Shown piece by piece: positions 32,721 through 43,538 of a stretch of DNA of 64,000 bases. Both the position numbers and the translations under genes were made by a program. This stretch comes from Cordilura impudica (Eukaryota; Arthropoda; Insecta; Diptera; Scathophagidae), in the NCBI GenBank assembly GCA_963682025.1, contig OY821521.1, positions 165,620,461 to 165,684,460 of the forward strand, written 5' to 3'. The notes below the pieces were generated by a model. It saw only the letters and a program-made list of their open reading frames with translations, was not told the DNA's origin and did not search any database. Numbering within the stretch: the stretch's first letter is position 1; every line of letters starts with the position of its first letter.

Positions 32721-33268
32721 TTTTAATTGAATTTTAGTACAAAAGTGAAGTGTTAAAAGGTTAGAAAAGGTTTTTTCTTTTCATATAATGTCTTATTTGT
32801 TTAGCTAGTTTTACAACTAATACTTTTCAAAAATTTTGTAAGTTAAATTTTGTCAGAAAATGCCAAACTTTGGCTTCCGTAAACTTGTTAGTCCTAATGT
32901 TCACAAGGCCCAAAAGTTGGGTTTTTTCTGAAAGAGCCCGAGTTAAAATTTAATTTATTAAGCAGCGAACGTAAAAGTTACCTGATATTGGTTCAAGATA
33001 GAGACGTTTCACTGAAAAAGTCGTATGTTTTTACTTTAGTTAAAATTTTTTTATTGTCTTTTTAAATATTTCCATATCAATTTTTATTGTAAATTTATAA
33101 AATACATAAATTTTTAAATCAAGATAAATTATTAACTATATAAAAGAGAGTATTACTTATTTTTAGTGTACTGAAAAACTACTTTAAATCAAACAATTTT
33201 AGTAAATATTTCTTCTAAACAGCCTTGATTTTCATCATCCACAAGTAGCTTAGAGCTTCTTCGTCTAA
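32721..33268. other. Unassigned non-coding DNA
   Basis: Unique-looking sequence with moderate GC at 32850-33020. No ORF or repeat recognised. It could be the 3' flank of the orphan transposon whose coding part begins at 33269. Confidence 0.4.
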
Positions 33269-33642
33269 TTACATAGAGGTAGCTTTCCATTTTCGAATGT
33301 TAGACATATATGGATCTGAAGTGCACAACAAAATAGTGATAAGGTCTTCATTAGTGCAACATCTCGAAATTTTTCTTGTGTTGCGCTCGCGAAAGAATCT
33401 GTAGTCTTTGTTCCTTTTTTCTTGCGCTTCTCCAGATAGGTCTCCTACTGGTAGCATATTGTTTTGAATTATTTGTTCGCTATGGTACAAAATTTTATGA
33501 ACTGATGGCATATATCTCCAAGAGAATTTTTCGTTATAAAGTATAGCTGTTTTATTGGCGTACTCTCCAATTTTTCTTGCATTTATCTTTCAGCTGCATT
33601 CTAATATGATTTTGAATCGTCTTATTAATTCATGATCTACAC

Positions 33643-35592
33643 TAGGGTGGCCCTTTATTATATGAAGAAAAAAAGTGTTCAAATTTTTTTAAAACTATTC
33701 TTATTCTCACTAATTTTGTTAATTACACTAGGTAATAAAAAATTAAAAAAAGGTCTGTATAAAATGTCGCAATAAAAAATATTTGTTTAAACAATATTAT
33801 ATGGTATGATTTATTTTTTCGGAAGTAGTTTGACTATATCTTGAGTTTAGGAGGAACAGTCTGTTTGCCAAGATGAAGATAATAAAAAATACAACAAACC
33901 TTTTAGCATTATTTTAGAATCAAAAAAAAATTATAGTTACCTGTAGATACGAAAAAGTTCATATCGGATGCTGTATTTATATGGGGACTAGGGTGGCCCT
34001 TCATTATATGGAAAATAAGTGTGCAAACTCTCGGTCGCACCCTCTAGAAATATGCAAATAACAAAAATATTGAGAAATGCAAAGTTTAGGGCCAATCAAA
34101 AACATTTAGAGGTGGCTCAACGCGATTGAAAATTTCAAGTGTGTTTTATATGGGGAAAATATGACTTTCTTTCAGGTCTTACGAAAATTTCTTTCTATAG
34201 TTCAATTTTTCAGACAAATTGTATTATATTAATTTTATGTTTCATATCCTTTTAAATAAAATGTATTTTATTAGCTTTGGGTCATTTGTGGATCTTCTTA
34301 TTTTATTTAAAAAATATAGATAGTTTTTATACATAAAATAATTTTATAAAAAAAATTGGTTAAAAGTTGTTTTAATTTATATTCGCCAGCAATAAGCAAA
34401 TAATATAGCATATAGCACAATGGATTATTTTGATCCCAGGAGCACTGAAGGGTTAAATAAATAAAAATTAACCAATTATTTTTCTTAAATTCTAAATAGT
34501 GGTTTCATCGAGTTTAATAGAAAAACTCGTTTTCCGTAATTTTTATTTAAAAATATTTTAAAATCCAAAGCTGGCCTTGGCAAATAATGGGTTAACGTTC
34601 TTGGATTTATCTCAAATTTGAGGAACGGAAGTTCTTCACATTTAGTTATATTTTAAGCGTCGCATCTAAAAATTCAATATTGAAAAATATTTGAATTTTT
34701 TGAATAAATTGTTTTTTATTAGCTTGGGATCATATGTGACCCCAATTCCAAAAGGGTTAATGGGGTCATAGTATTTTTTTTCGAAACCATGGACTACTAA
34801 GATAAAATATAACATTTAAAAGTAGAAAAGTGATTAACTTTTGATACAAAGTATTTAGATAGAGTACATGTACAGAATATTTTACAAAAATTCCACTTTT
34901 CTCGAAATCCGCAAAAGTAAAATCCTTGTCAAAAAATTTTGGCATATGGATTTACCTAAAAATTCACACAGTTAATCTCTAACATGCATGTAATAAGACC
35001 TTGAACAGCTAGATCATTTTTTTTTTTTAAATTTTGCTTAAGAAAATTTTTCAAAACTTGAAAAAGGAGTTTTTAAAATTTTAACAAAAAAATTTCCATT
35101 TTCGGTCTCAATGCTTAATAGGTTAACAAGGTGGTAATAAAACAGTACTTCATATCTGAGTGTTTACAGGTAGAGAGACTGAAGTAAAAAGTTGGCTTTA
35201 ATTAATTTCTTAAAGTTGAAAAAAATGCCATCAAATTTCATGACCTAGTTTTTTTTTGGCACAAAAGTGGTCTGGGGCATTTGCTATTTCTTGGCGAGTT
35301 TTTATTAGATTTCGAAGTTTTATAGCTTTTTGCAAAGATAATTCAATACTGATCCCGAATTATATAACAGTTTGTCGGAAAAATTCAACTATAGAACGAA
35401 ATTTTCGTAAAATCTGAAATAAAATCATATTTTCCCCATATAAACGCATTTGAAATTTTCAATCGCGTTGAGCCACTCTAAATGTTTTTTGATTGGCCCA
35501 AAACTTTGTATTTCTCAGTTTTTTTGCTATTTGCACATTTCTAGGGGTGCGACCGAGAGTTTGACCACTTTTTTTTATTAAGGGCCACCCTA
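33643..35592. mobile_element. hAT-like non-autonomous element, composite left end
   Basis: Ends TAGGGTGGCCCTT and AAGGGCCACCCTA, with the identical octamer ATCTACAC on both sides (33635-33642 and 35593-35600). An 8-bp duplication and T/CAGGG-type ends fit hAT. A second copy of the left terminus starts at 33989, and that one, not the outer one, matches the right terminus over more than 200 bases (TCGGTCGCACCC, CAATCGCGTTGAGCCAC and so on in inverse). The outer left segment (33643-33900) belongs to a related family also present at 59665-59886. No transposase gene is seen inside. Confidence 0.75.
33943..33988 (-). mobile_element. DINE-like fragment between two hAT left ends
   Basis: GATACGAAAAAGTTCATATC, then GGATGCTGTATTTATATGGGGACTA matches an internal part of the DINE-like consensus in reverse. 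Only about 46 bases remain, directly before the second TAGGG terminus. Confidence 0.6.
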
Positions 35593-36465
35593 ATCTACAC
35601 CTGTGATGGATGCTGCAGTTTCTGGATCGGAAAAAAATCTCCTTGCAGTCTTTCCATCATTTGAGTTTCTTTATCCTTGTTTTGGTTGTTCGATTGTGAG
35701 GCCTAGCTGTAGATATTTTTCTTGAATTTTTTTTTTTTTGCTTTCTTTTTTCTTAATTTTCTTTGTTCTTCTCTCACTGTTTCCTTTTTGAATGCAAATT
35801 TTATTGGTCTGCAATACTTTGCTGAAGAAGGAATTTAATTTTTCAATTCATCAATTTCTGTTGCTCTGACAAATTTTCGGCATTAAATTGCTTGTTTTGT
35901 TTCTGATCAGAGGATCCATCACATCCCCATTTAGAAATTAAAGTAATGCTGCCATTTCGAATGATCAATATCAAGCATATTTAGCAATCGTTCTGCAGTA
36001 TGTTCAAGATGATCGTACAATTTAATTTCTACTGAACTTGAAGTGACACTAATAGCAGATTGTGAAGGTAGACATTCTTTTTTGGCAGGAACTAAATCTC
36101 GATACCTTGGAAAAATCCCACAATTATTTTCATTGGTTCGCTTCCGCAATTCCGTATATTGATTTTTGGTCAACTTCAAATCCAAAAATAAGGCGAACCA
36201 TTCTTCTAGAGTAAATTTCTTATTTTCAAAATCCTCTTTGTGCGCCTTGTGTTCGCTTCTACTATTTTTTCAATTTAATTTTTTTTATTTTGTGTTGCTT
36301 GAATTTGGTGCAAAAATGAATTCTTAATAATTCTTTGAGAAATTTCTTCATTGATATTCTCCAGCTTGCGCCTTCGAGATCTTTCACTACAGCCGACAAT
36401 TGATTTTGCCGGTCGCCCCTTTTTTCCACTTTCGTTGGGAGTTCTAGATGCACTCTCAAAATAAA

Positions 36466-36622
36466 AATGATTTTACCCATTAATATAATTTAACAATTAA
36501 GCGCATTATGTCTCAAGCTCTTTTTATAAGTACATAACAACTCGTATCACATCTACCGTTTCCGTTTTCTGTCAGTATAAAAAAAAAATAAACTCACGCA
36601 AAAAAAATACACCGGTACGACC
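36466..36622. other. Short unassigned stretch
   Basis: Upstream flank of the orphan transposase gene. Nothing recognised. Confidence 0.4.
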
Positions 36623-36639
36623 AACTTTTGTATTCATAA

Positions 36640-36786
36640 CACACAGACGGACGGACGGACATCGTTAAATCGACTCAGAAAGTGATTTTAAGTCGATCCG
36701 TATAATAAAACATGGGTATAGGTCTAATATTTTTGGTAATTACAAACATCAGGGCAAACTCATTATACCCTAACCACATGGTAGAA
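36640..36786 (-). mobile_element. DINE-like fragment flanked by 17-bp direct repeats
   Basis: ACAGACGGACGGACGGACAT (reversed GTCY tract), then GACTCAGAAAGTGATTTTA and CATTATACCCTAACCACATGG, the 5' quarter of the DINE-like consensus in reverse. The same 17 bases, AACTTTTGTATTCATAA, lie directly on the left (36623-36639) and right (36787-36803). Confidence 0.75.
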
Positions 36787-36803
36787 AACTTTTGTATTCA
36801 TAA

Positions 36804-37139
36804 ATTTTGCACAAAATATCTGAACTTGGGCCAGAAAAATTGTTCTGGTGTACACGGGCGGAAACTGCCGTGTATCTAATGGGGTATAAGAGTGTAGGGG
36901 ATGATGAGCAGGAGTTATGCTCTATTAAGTAGGAGATTTTCGGAAAATTTTGACCTTTTTAAAAAAAAATTTCTAATATTTATTTATTTCTAACATTAAT
37001 AGCTTAGAAGTAACAAAATTACACAAAGTTTATTATTTACTTTAAAATTTTTTAAAACAGAAAAATTACAGTTATTTAAAAATTAAAAAAAATAAATTCA
37101 ATTTTAGCAAAATACTGAGAAAGTCCATTTTCGAAGACC
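36804..37139. other. Unassigned non-coding DNA
   Basis: Includes a short GC-richer patch (CACGGGCGGAAACTGCCGTG, which can fold as a hairpin, at about 36855) and then AT-only sequence. No gene. Confidence 0.4.
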
Positions 37140-37366
37140 CTGTTCGCTACGGTATAGTTGAAAAGAGTAGCAATTTTTTGGCTTCCGAGGTTTACTGGTA
37201 TTTACTTTCAAACGAATAACATAACTTTAAAATCGGTAGCCATAAAAGAATGATTTTTGGCCGCCTTCTCAAAATATGGTCCACAGTGCGCCGTATGGCA
37301 CGTAGCGCCAACAAGTTGAAAGCACATTTCCGTCGGATTAATGTCATCCATATTTTCAAACAAATA
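37140..37366 (-). pseudogene. Decayed mariner-family transposase, central part
   Basis: On the minus strand the frame reads NMDDINPTEMCFQLVGATCHTA, then HCGPYFEKAAKNHSF: the block around the second catalytic Asp of mariner-type enzymes (the intact copy has MWFQQDGATCHTA). Here the Asp is replaced by Val, and stops follow. A relic of about 230 bases, cut on one side by the DINE-like element that starts at 37367. Confidence 0.55.
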
Positions 37367-38002
37367 ACAGGTAGGGATATTTCAGTCGGTCTCGAGACTA
37401 TACGACACCCTATACCATGTGTTTAGAGACCTTAATTAGTTATAGAAAATAAGCATAAACCAAATTTGAGTGGCATTTTTATTCATTTTTGTGCCTTCGG
37501 ATAAGTAAAAGTTCATATCGGATGCTATATTTATGTGGGGACTAGGTGGTAAAATGGACCCATCCTGACCGTATTTAGTAAGGTCACTTATTTTTTGCAA
37601 AATCATATACAAAACAAAACTAATAAAATCTGTGCAATATTTTTGTTTTTTTGATATATTTAAGTGAAGATCGGGAATCAGCTTTATATTGGGGCTATGA
37701 CTAAGAACTGTCCTATGGGGTTTACTTTTGGACCACTGCTAAACGGATGTAAAAACATATACAAACCCAATTTTACTGAGATATATACGATAATTTATAT
37801 AATATGGCAATTTAGGTCTATCTCATAGGGGTCATTTGTAAGGGGACTAGGTCTGAACATGCACCGATTTTAACCAATTTTATTAGCATGCATCCTATGG
37901 CCAATGGAAGCTTTTGTACTAAATTTCACTACATATTCATATCTGCGACCTGTAGTTTGATTACAAGGTCTGCATGGACACACCGGCGGACAGACGGACG
38001 GA
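37367..38002 (-). mobile_element. DINE-like element, reversed arm of a head-to-head pair
   Basis: Opens with the reversed 3' tail (AACAGGTAGGGATATTTC), a decayed palindrome (AGTCGGTCTCGAGACT) and ACGACACCCTATACCATG, and runs to its GGAC microsatellite (37987-38002). The 5' end beyond the microsatellite is missing, and the next bases belong to a copy in the opposite direction. Confidence 0.75.
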
Positions 38003-38564
38003 CTTTCTGAGTCGATTTATGCGATTCCCGTCCATCCGTCTGTGTGTCATTGTAAGCCTTGTAATAAAAGTACGGGTCGCAAATATAAATACATTTTGAA
38101 GAAATTTTGTTTATAAGTTTTTATCGGCCATATGATTTACGCTATTGAAATTAGTTACAATCGGTACATTTTCAGGCCTATAATATTCCCCTTACAAATG
38201 ACCACTATGAGGTCGAGTTAATTTGCCATAAAATAGATCTCGGTCAAATTGGGTTTGTGTATGTTTATTACATTCATTTATCAGTAATCCAAAAATTAAC
38301 CCTATAGGACGATTCTTAGTCATAGCCCGCATATAAAGCTGCTTCTGGATCTTCACTTAAATGTAACGAAAAACTAAAACATTGCACTGATTTAACACAT
38401 ACGGTCAGGATCGGTCCATTTATCGATCTAGTCCCCATAGAAATATATCATCTGACATGAACTTTATCATATCTGAAGACAAAAAAAAATTACCAACATT
38501 GCCACTCGAATTCAGGCTATAGCATTGTATCGGTCTAGGACCGATCATAATTTTCTTATTTGTT
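38003..38564 (+). mobile_element. DINE-like element, forward arm of a head-to-head pair
   Basis: Begins CTTTCTGAGTCGATTTATGC just before its own GTCC tract (38029-38041), lacks the first 100 or so bases of the consensus, and continues to GGTCTAGGACCGATC and ATTTTCTTATTTGTTT. It is joined to the reversed copy at the microsatellite. Confidence 0.75.
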
Positions 38565-38632
38565 TCGTATTAGCATCGCAAATGAATGGCTTTCTAAGTG
38601 CTACGCGACTATCATAGTCAGATTTTTATACC

Positions 38633-39332
38633 CTATACTATTATACTTTGGGTATAATGACTTTATGCTGCTGTTTGTAACTACCAAAAATATTTGAAAT
38701 AGGCCCATCTTTTATTATACCGATCGACTCAGAATCACTTTCTGAGTCGATTTAGCGATGTCCGTCTGTCCGTCCGTCCGTCGCAAATATGAATATATTT
38801 TAACAAAATTTGGTATAAGCTTTCATCGGCCATAGGATGAACGCTATTGAAATTGGTGAAATTCGGTGCATGTTCAGACCTTGTCCCCATAGAGATCTCG
38901 GTCAAATTGGGTTTGTGTGTGTTTATTATATCCATTTATCAGTTGTCCAAAAATAAACCTCATATGGCAATTCTTTGTCATAGCCCCCATCTAAAGCTGC
39001 TTCCCGATTTTCACTTAAATCTATAAAAAAAAAATATATTGCACAGATTTTTCTCAAATTTGGTTTGTATATATTTTTTCAAAATATAGGTGACCTTACC
39101 ATACATCTATGGTCATGATCGGTCAATTTTTCGACCTAGTCCCCATATAAATATAGCATCCGATATGAACTTTTCATATCTGCAGCCAAAAAAAATAATA
39201 ACAATGCCACTCAAATTTGGTTTATGCTTATTTTCTATATCCAATTAGTTGGACCGAAGAGATAGGGTCTCTAGACTATGGTATAGGGTATCGTATAGTC
39301 GGTCTAGACCGACTATAACTCTCTTACTTGTT
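38633..39332 (+). mobile_element. DINE-1/Helentron-like element
   Basis: Starts TTATACCCTATACTATTATA, has GTCCGTCTGTCCGTCCGTCC at 38760, and ends with GGTATAGGGTATCGTATAGTCGG, an intact GTCGGTCTAGACCGAC palindrome and the tail ATAACTCTCTTACTTGTTTT. An internal deletion of about 100 bases removes the region after CTTGTCCCCATA (about 38887). Confidence 0.8.
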
Positions 39333-39425
39333 TTAGTATTTAACTAAAGGTTCTTTCATGTATCTCTTTGCCGAAGGATTCTTTGATTTTAGAACAAATT
39401 TTGGAAACAAAAAAGTTCTGGGATT

Positions 39426-39600
39426 TTGTTTTTCTTGAAAAAGTACCTATTCCTAAAAAGCATCTTCTTTAAAAGGCTTCTTTTATTAAAAAAGTGTATT
39501 TGCTTGAAAAGTACCTTTTTTAAAAAATCTCCTTTTCTTAACAAGCACCTTTTATTGAAAAAGTATATTTTGTTGAAAAAGTACCTGTTGCGAAGAGATA
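39426..39600. repeat. Patch of CTTAAAAAAGTACCTTTT array
   Basis: Same unit as the main block at 5571-8215. The 65-codon frame over it (39426-39623) is produced by the repeat. Confidence 0.75.
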
Positions 39601-39959
39601 TTTGCCTTATTCGTATAATTTAAATTAGATAATTTTTTTATTATAAATTAAACAAATCAATTATGAAATTCTCTTAGTGAAGAAGTGGCAACGCAACGTT
39701 GTTAACTTTAATGCATCATTAAAATACTACAACAGCTACTATGGCAACAGTGGCTGTAAGTTGCAAACTATAAAAGCGAAGAATTCAGCCACTACAATTT
39801 GCTACTATTCATTGCTTTTTCTCGGTCATCGCAAACGAAACATGAAAACAATTGTGTAATTATCTTATTGCAGAATACAAAAAAAATTGTTAAAATAAAT
39901 AAAAACTTTGAAATTGTTAAATAAATAAAAATGAAATGCTGTCTGTTGCTAAGCGCATC
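39601..39959. other. Unassigned, partly GC-richer non-coding DNA
   Basis: The stretch 39680-39850 (GTGGCAACGCAACGTTGTTAAC, CTACTATGGCAACAGTGGC) is less AT-rich than its surroundings, but I see no conserved protein. The 60-codon frame at 39677-39859 has no motif. It then runs AT-rich to the LINE. Confidence 0.35.
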
Positions 39960-40900
39960 GCATAAAAAAAAGCTAAGCCGATAAAGAATGGAGATATCAT
40001 CCACAAACATAATTATTTTACCAAACAGCCCAATATTATTTACGTCGTCAACATATATAATAAACAAGAGAGGCCCTAAGACACTCTCCTGTGGTACACC
40101 ACAATTAACAGATATAACTTCGCTCTTTTCTCCATTAATTTCAACATATTGCGATCGCTTTTTTAAGAAATTTTTAATAAGTTTGATTTCAGAACCAACA
40201 ATACGATAGTATGAATGCTTTTCTAACAAAATTTTGAGATCAACTTAGTCAAAAGCTTTACTGAAATCATAAAAAATGCCCGCAACTCCGTTAAAATCAT
40301 TATCCAGACCTGTACATATAGAATTTACCACATCAACAAGAGCCTCATCAGTACCACTTCCCTTCACAAAACCATATTGAAATGGTTGAAATAAAAATGT
40401 ATTTAGCTATGAATGAATTATTTTCTCGAATGTTTTGTCTATTGTTGATAGAAGCGCTATTGACCGGTATTTTTCAACTGTGTGCATGTCCATCTTTCGG
40501 AATAGGAACAACTTTGTGCAGCTTTAGAACGTCAGGATATATGGATGTATTTATCATGGTATTAAAGATTTTCGACAAGTAAGGTGATACAGTTTGACAA
40601 CAATATTTGAGCAACTTTGATGAAATATTATCATGGCCAGTACTATTTGATGTTTTCAGGTTTCTTAAAATATCTTCAATTTCATTAGAGGAAACTTCAT
40701 TAAACATAAAACGGTTTGCATGACGGCCCAAAGATCTTAGGAAATTGCAGTTATCATCAGGATACTTAATAATTTTACTCCTTAACAGTTCAGTAACATT
40801 AATAAAATATTCACTAAAAAGGGTGGATTTAACTCTGTTGTTTGCAATACACAGTCCATTTGAATCTACGAAGTTGGACAATTGCTTCTAAAACCGACCA
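39960..40900 (-). pseudogene. LINE reverse transcriptase fragment
   Basis: Minus-strand coding DNA from about 40881: NNRVKSTLFSEYFINV, LKTSNSTGHDNISSKLLK, PYLSKIFNTMINTSIYPDVLKLHKVVPIPKDG, then (in another frame) QPFQYGFVKGSGTDEALVDV, FYDFSKAFD followed by a stop and VDLKILLEKH, GVPQESVLGPLLFIIYVDDV (usual Q-G-S changed to Q-E-S) and MFVDDISILY, the catalytic FxDD box. It carries the core fingers and palm but no endonuclease and no 3' end. It is related to, but not the same as, the LINE at 8944-12365. A stop in the first catalytic block and at least one frameshift inactivate it. Confidence 0.8.
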
Positions 40901-41022
40901 ATTATATTATTTAAAAATCTCCATTAAGTCTCCACCATAATTTAGGCTTTTAACTTTGGTTTATTGCTATGATGAAACTTGATTTAATATTCTGAAAAAT
41001 TGTTGTATATGCATTTCGAAAT

Positions 41023-41371
41023 GATGTGTAAACATCTAGTAATTAAAGATTTTTTTTATGTCATTTTTAAAATCAAACAGAAAGCGTCATCTATGTATCA
41101 CTTATAGCAAAAACTGTTTCAGCAAATTCTACAACCCTTTGCTGTAAAACGTTAAAAATATCCCAATATAAACGTATATAAGTGATACATAGATGACGCT
41201 TTTAAAAAAGTGGCATAAAAAACAATTTTATATTATAATTTTTTCACCAATACATTCATAAGTCACACACCGATTTGTGTTACAACTCTCACCGATTTGT
41301 GTTACGCTATTTTTGTGATTGTATTGTGAAATAGAAATTTACCCTCCTGTGCGTTTAGATGTTTACACATC
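41023..41371. mobile_element. MITE with GATGTGTAAACATC ends, copy 2
   Basis: Same ends, internal inverted pairs and length class as 14769-15120, with few base differences (for example CCCTCCTGTGCGTTTAG against CCCCCCTGCGCGTATAG near the right end). High similarity suggests fairly recent spread. Confidence 0.8.
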
Positions 41372-42600
41372 AACAAAATAATAACAAATTTTAACATTGT
41401 TGTTTTATATAAAACAAAATTTACTTTAAAATTTAAAAAAAAAAATTTTTTTCTAAATTTTTTTTTTTATATAAATTTTTTTCACTTGACTTTGTATACA
41501 ATATAATAAATTTTAACATTGTTTTAGTAAAAGAAAGTCAAGTGAAAAAGTTAAGAAAAATTTTATAAAAATAAAATGTATTTTAAAATTTTAATTATTT
41601 TTTCAAAATTTAATTTTTTTTTTTTACTTTTTTTATATATTTTTTTTTTTTTCATTTTTCTTATTTCTGAAATAATACTCAAAATTATTTTTATTTTGTA
41701 TCAAATGTGTAATTTTTTCATTAAATAGTTGGTTATATGGTTTTTGAGAGTATGTACAAAAAAATAATAATTAAAAAATAACTTACAACAAAACAATAGT
41801 GGAATTTATATTCGTATACATTTTGTTCAATTAAATATTTAAAAATACACGCTTTTTTAATAATTGTTTTCACATAAACAAATTCACATGCATACACGTT
41901 CGTTATTGTTATGGTCATTAGAAGTGTGAATGTATAACACTGAAAAACTATAATAAAAATACCAAAAAATAAAATAATAATAATAAATAAATTGGCATAA
42001 CATTCTTTTATAAATCAATTAAAAAATATACACACTCTAGCAACGAAACTTGTAAAGTGATTGAAGCAAAATCCTAAAGAAAAAAAATAATAATTTAAAA
42101 TAATTAAAGCAAAATGAAATGTGATCGTTATAAGTAAAGTAATAAAAAGAACATTTATAAATTATACAAAATGCATGAATACTATATTTCTATGATGACT
42201 TAAAAAACTCATTCATTGAAATTTGATTTTAATTAAACAGTTGGTCATTCATAGAAAGCGCTTCAAAATCCTTACAAGTAAAATTAATGGGTTTTTTTTT
42301 TAAGTAAAACTCATTAAAAACTATGAATTAAATAAGTTTCTCGGCCTTTGTAGATAGTTATGGGAAGAAAAAATAAAAAAACTTATTAAAAAAAAATATA
42401 TATATAGAAATTAAGAAAAATAAAATCATTGCAGAAAAATTCATAATATTCAAAAAAAACAAAACCACAACAACTGCAAAGGAAAACGAACCAAAGGAAA
42501 ACTTACAAAATATATTAAGAAAAAAATAAATAAAAAAAAAAATAATAAAAAAAAATGTACATAAAACAAAAAACGGAAATCCGATTTTTAAAGCCATAAA
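41372..42600. other. AT-rich DNA upstream of the PKC exon
   Basis: Almost only A and T up to 41720, with inverted words such as TTCACTTGACTTTGTATA / AAAGTCAAGTGAAAAAG at 41490 and 41530. No transposon ends. The minus frames at 41733-41918 and 42358-42597 have no motif. Probably 5' flank or a 5' UTR intron of the PKC gene. Confidence 0.4.
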
Positions 42601-42855
42601 TTTTAAATTTTTACGTTATCAACAACAACAGCAACAACAACAACAACAACAAAAAAGTAGAACACTTCAGCATAAAAGACTAAAACAGAAACAGCAGGAT
42701 AACCAGCGAACTACAGCAACCAACAGAGCAGCAACAAGAAAAACCACCAGAACAAAAATACTTTATAGGGCACCACCACCACCAACAACAACAAAAAAAA
42801 AACACACAAAAACTTCAACTACAGCAGCAGCAATAGCAGACTTAGAGTAGCAAAC
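42601..42855 (+). promoter_or_regulatory. Pkc53E: Probable 5' leader of the PKC gene
   Basis: CAACAACAACAGCAACAACA-type triplets, ACAGAAACAGCAGGATAACC and CAGCAGCAGCAATAGCAG lead directly to the ATG, with CAAACATG matching the fly start context. This composition is typical of fly 5' UTRs. The upstream boundary (transcription start or splice acceptor) is not identified. Confidence 0.5.
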
Positions 42856-43052
42856 ATGTCCGAAAAAAGCGACAACAATGGCGAGCAAGAAGCTCAAGCG
42901 GTTGATGAGGCCGTTGGTGAAAACAAAATGAAATCCAGGCTACGCAAGGGTGCCCTCAAGAAAAAGAACGTTTTTAATGTTAAGGATCATTGTTTTATAC
43001 CGCGATTCTTTAAGCAGCCAACATTTTGTTCACATTGTAAAGATTTCATATG
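42856..43052 (+). CDS. Pkc53E: Protein kinase C, conventional type, first coding exon
   Basis: Encodes the first 65 codons plus two bases of a conventional (calcium- and diacylglycerol-dependent) protein kinase C, a membrane-recruited Ser/Thr kinase. After an acidic N-terminus comes [15 protein letters not shown], the pseudosubstrate with Ala in the phospho-acceptor position that holds the enzyme inactive. Then comes the start of the C1a diacylglycerol-binding zinc finger: [20 protein letters not shown] fits H-X12-C-X2-C exactly. The exon ends in TG|GTAAGTGC, a strong donor in phase 2, so the next exon must start with G to complete Trp. I recognise the sequence as very close to Drosophila Pkc53E. 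Start choice: first ATG after a CAA-rich leader, in good context (CAAACATG). The C2 and kinase parts are not in this window. It is the only clearly conserved host exon here. Confidence 0.93.
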
Positions 43053-43538
43053 GTAAGTGCTCTTAAATAAGTTTTTTTTTTTTAAATTATATTTATATAT
43101 TTAAAAGCTAAAAGTTTTAACAAAAATTACATATATTCCATTTTGGCAAAATGTAGAATTCTGAAAATATTTGAAAAATTTTAATTTTCCTTAATTGGGT
43201 CAACGCCAAAAATTTTCAAAAAATCAAAAATTTTCAAGTAGCAGGCTTTAAAAAAACACTACGAGTCAGGATCGAAAATATGTTAAGTGCCCACGGTGAT
43301 TTTGAACCAACTTTTAATAAAGGGTCTTAGCGCATAATTTTTTTTTTGCTGATTTGGGTTATTTATATTCTAAGTAGTGTGTAAAAAAATTATAGCCCAT
43401 ATCTTGCCGAGCCGTTTTTGAAAAAAGTAATTTGGAAAAAAATACTTGTTCTTATTATTTTTTTTTAATGCGTGTCACACGAAATTTCGGTAAAAAAAAG
43501 CAACTAAATTAAGAAATATTTAAGTTCAAAATCATTCA
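43053..43538 (+). other. Start of the first PKC intron
   Basis: Begins GTAAGTGC and is AT-rich with no element until the Harbinger end at 43539. The intron continues at least to the window end, since no exon that fits the rest of the C1 domain was found. Confidence 0.6.

Larger units (their letters stand above)
33269..36465 (-). pseudogene. Orphan transposase-like gene split by a hAT element
   Basis: Minus-strand coding DNA at 36465-35601 and 33642-33269, interrupted by the element at 33643-35592. In order: a basic N-terminal region (SGKKGRPAKSIVGCSERSRRRK), LKLTKNQYTELRKRTNEN, FPRYRDLVPAKKECLPSQSA, an acidic-polar stretch, QPKQG...NDGKTARRFF, ETAASITGVDHELIRRF, then RYMPSVHKIL, LPVGDLSGEAQEKRNKDY and RKISRCCTNEDL...TSDPYMS. 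These blocks are those of an uncharacterised protein repeated in arthropod genomes, probably a transposase. The ITGV|DHELIRRF block spans the target-site duplication, so joining the flanks keeps the frame. The central core between the known N- and C-terminal blocks seems missing. Several stops and frame changes are present. Confidence 0.7.
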
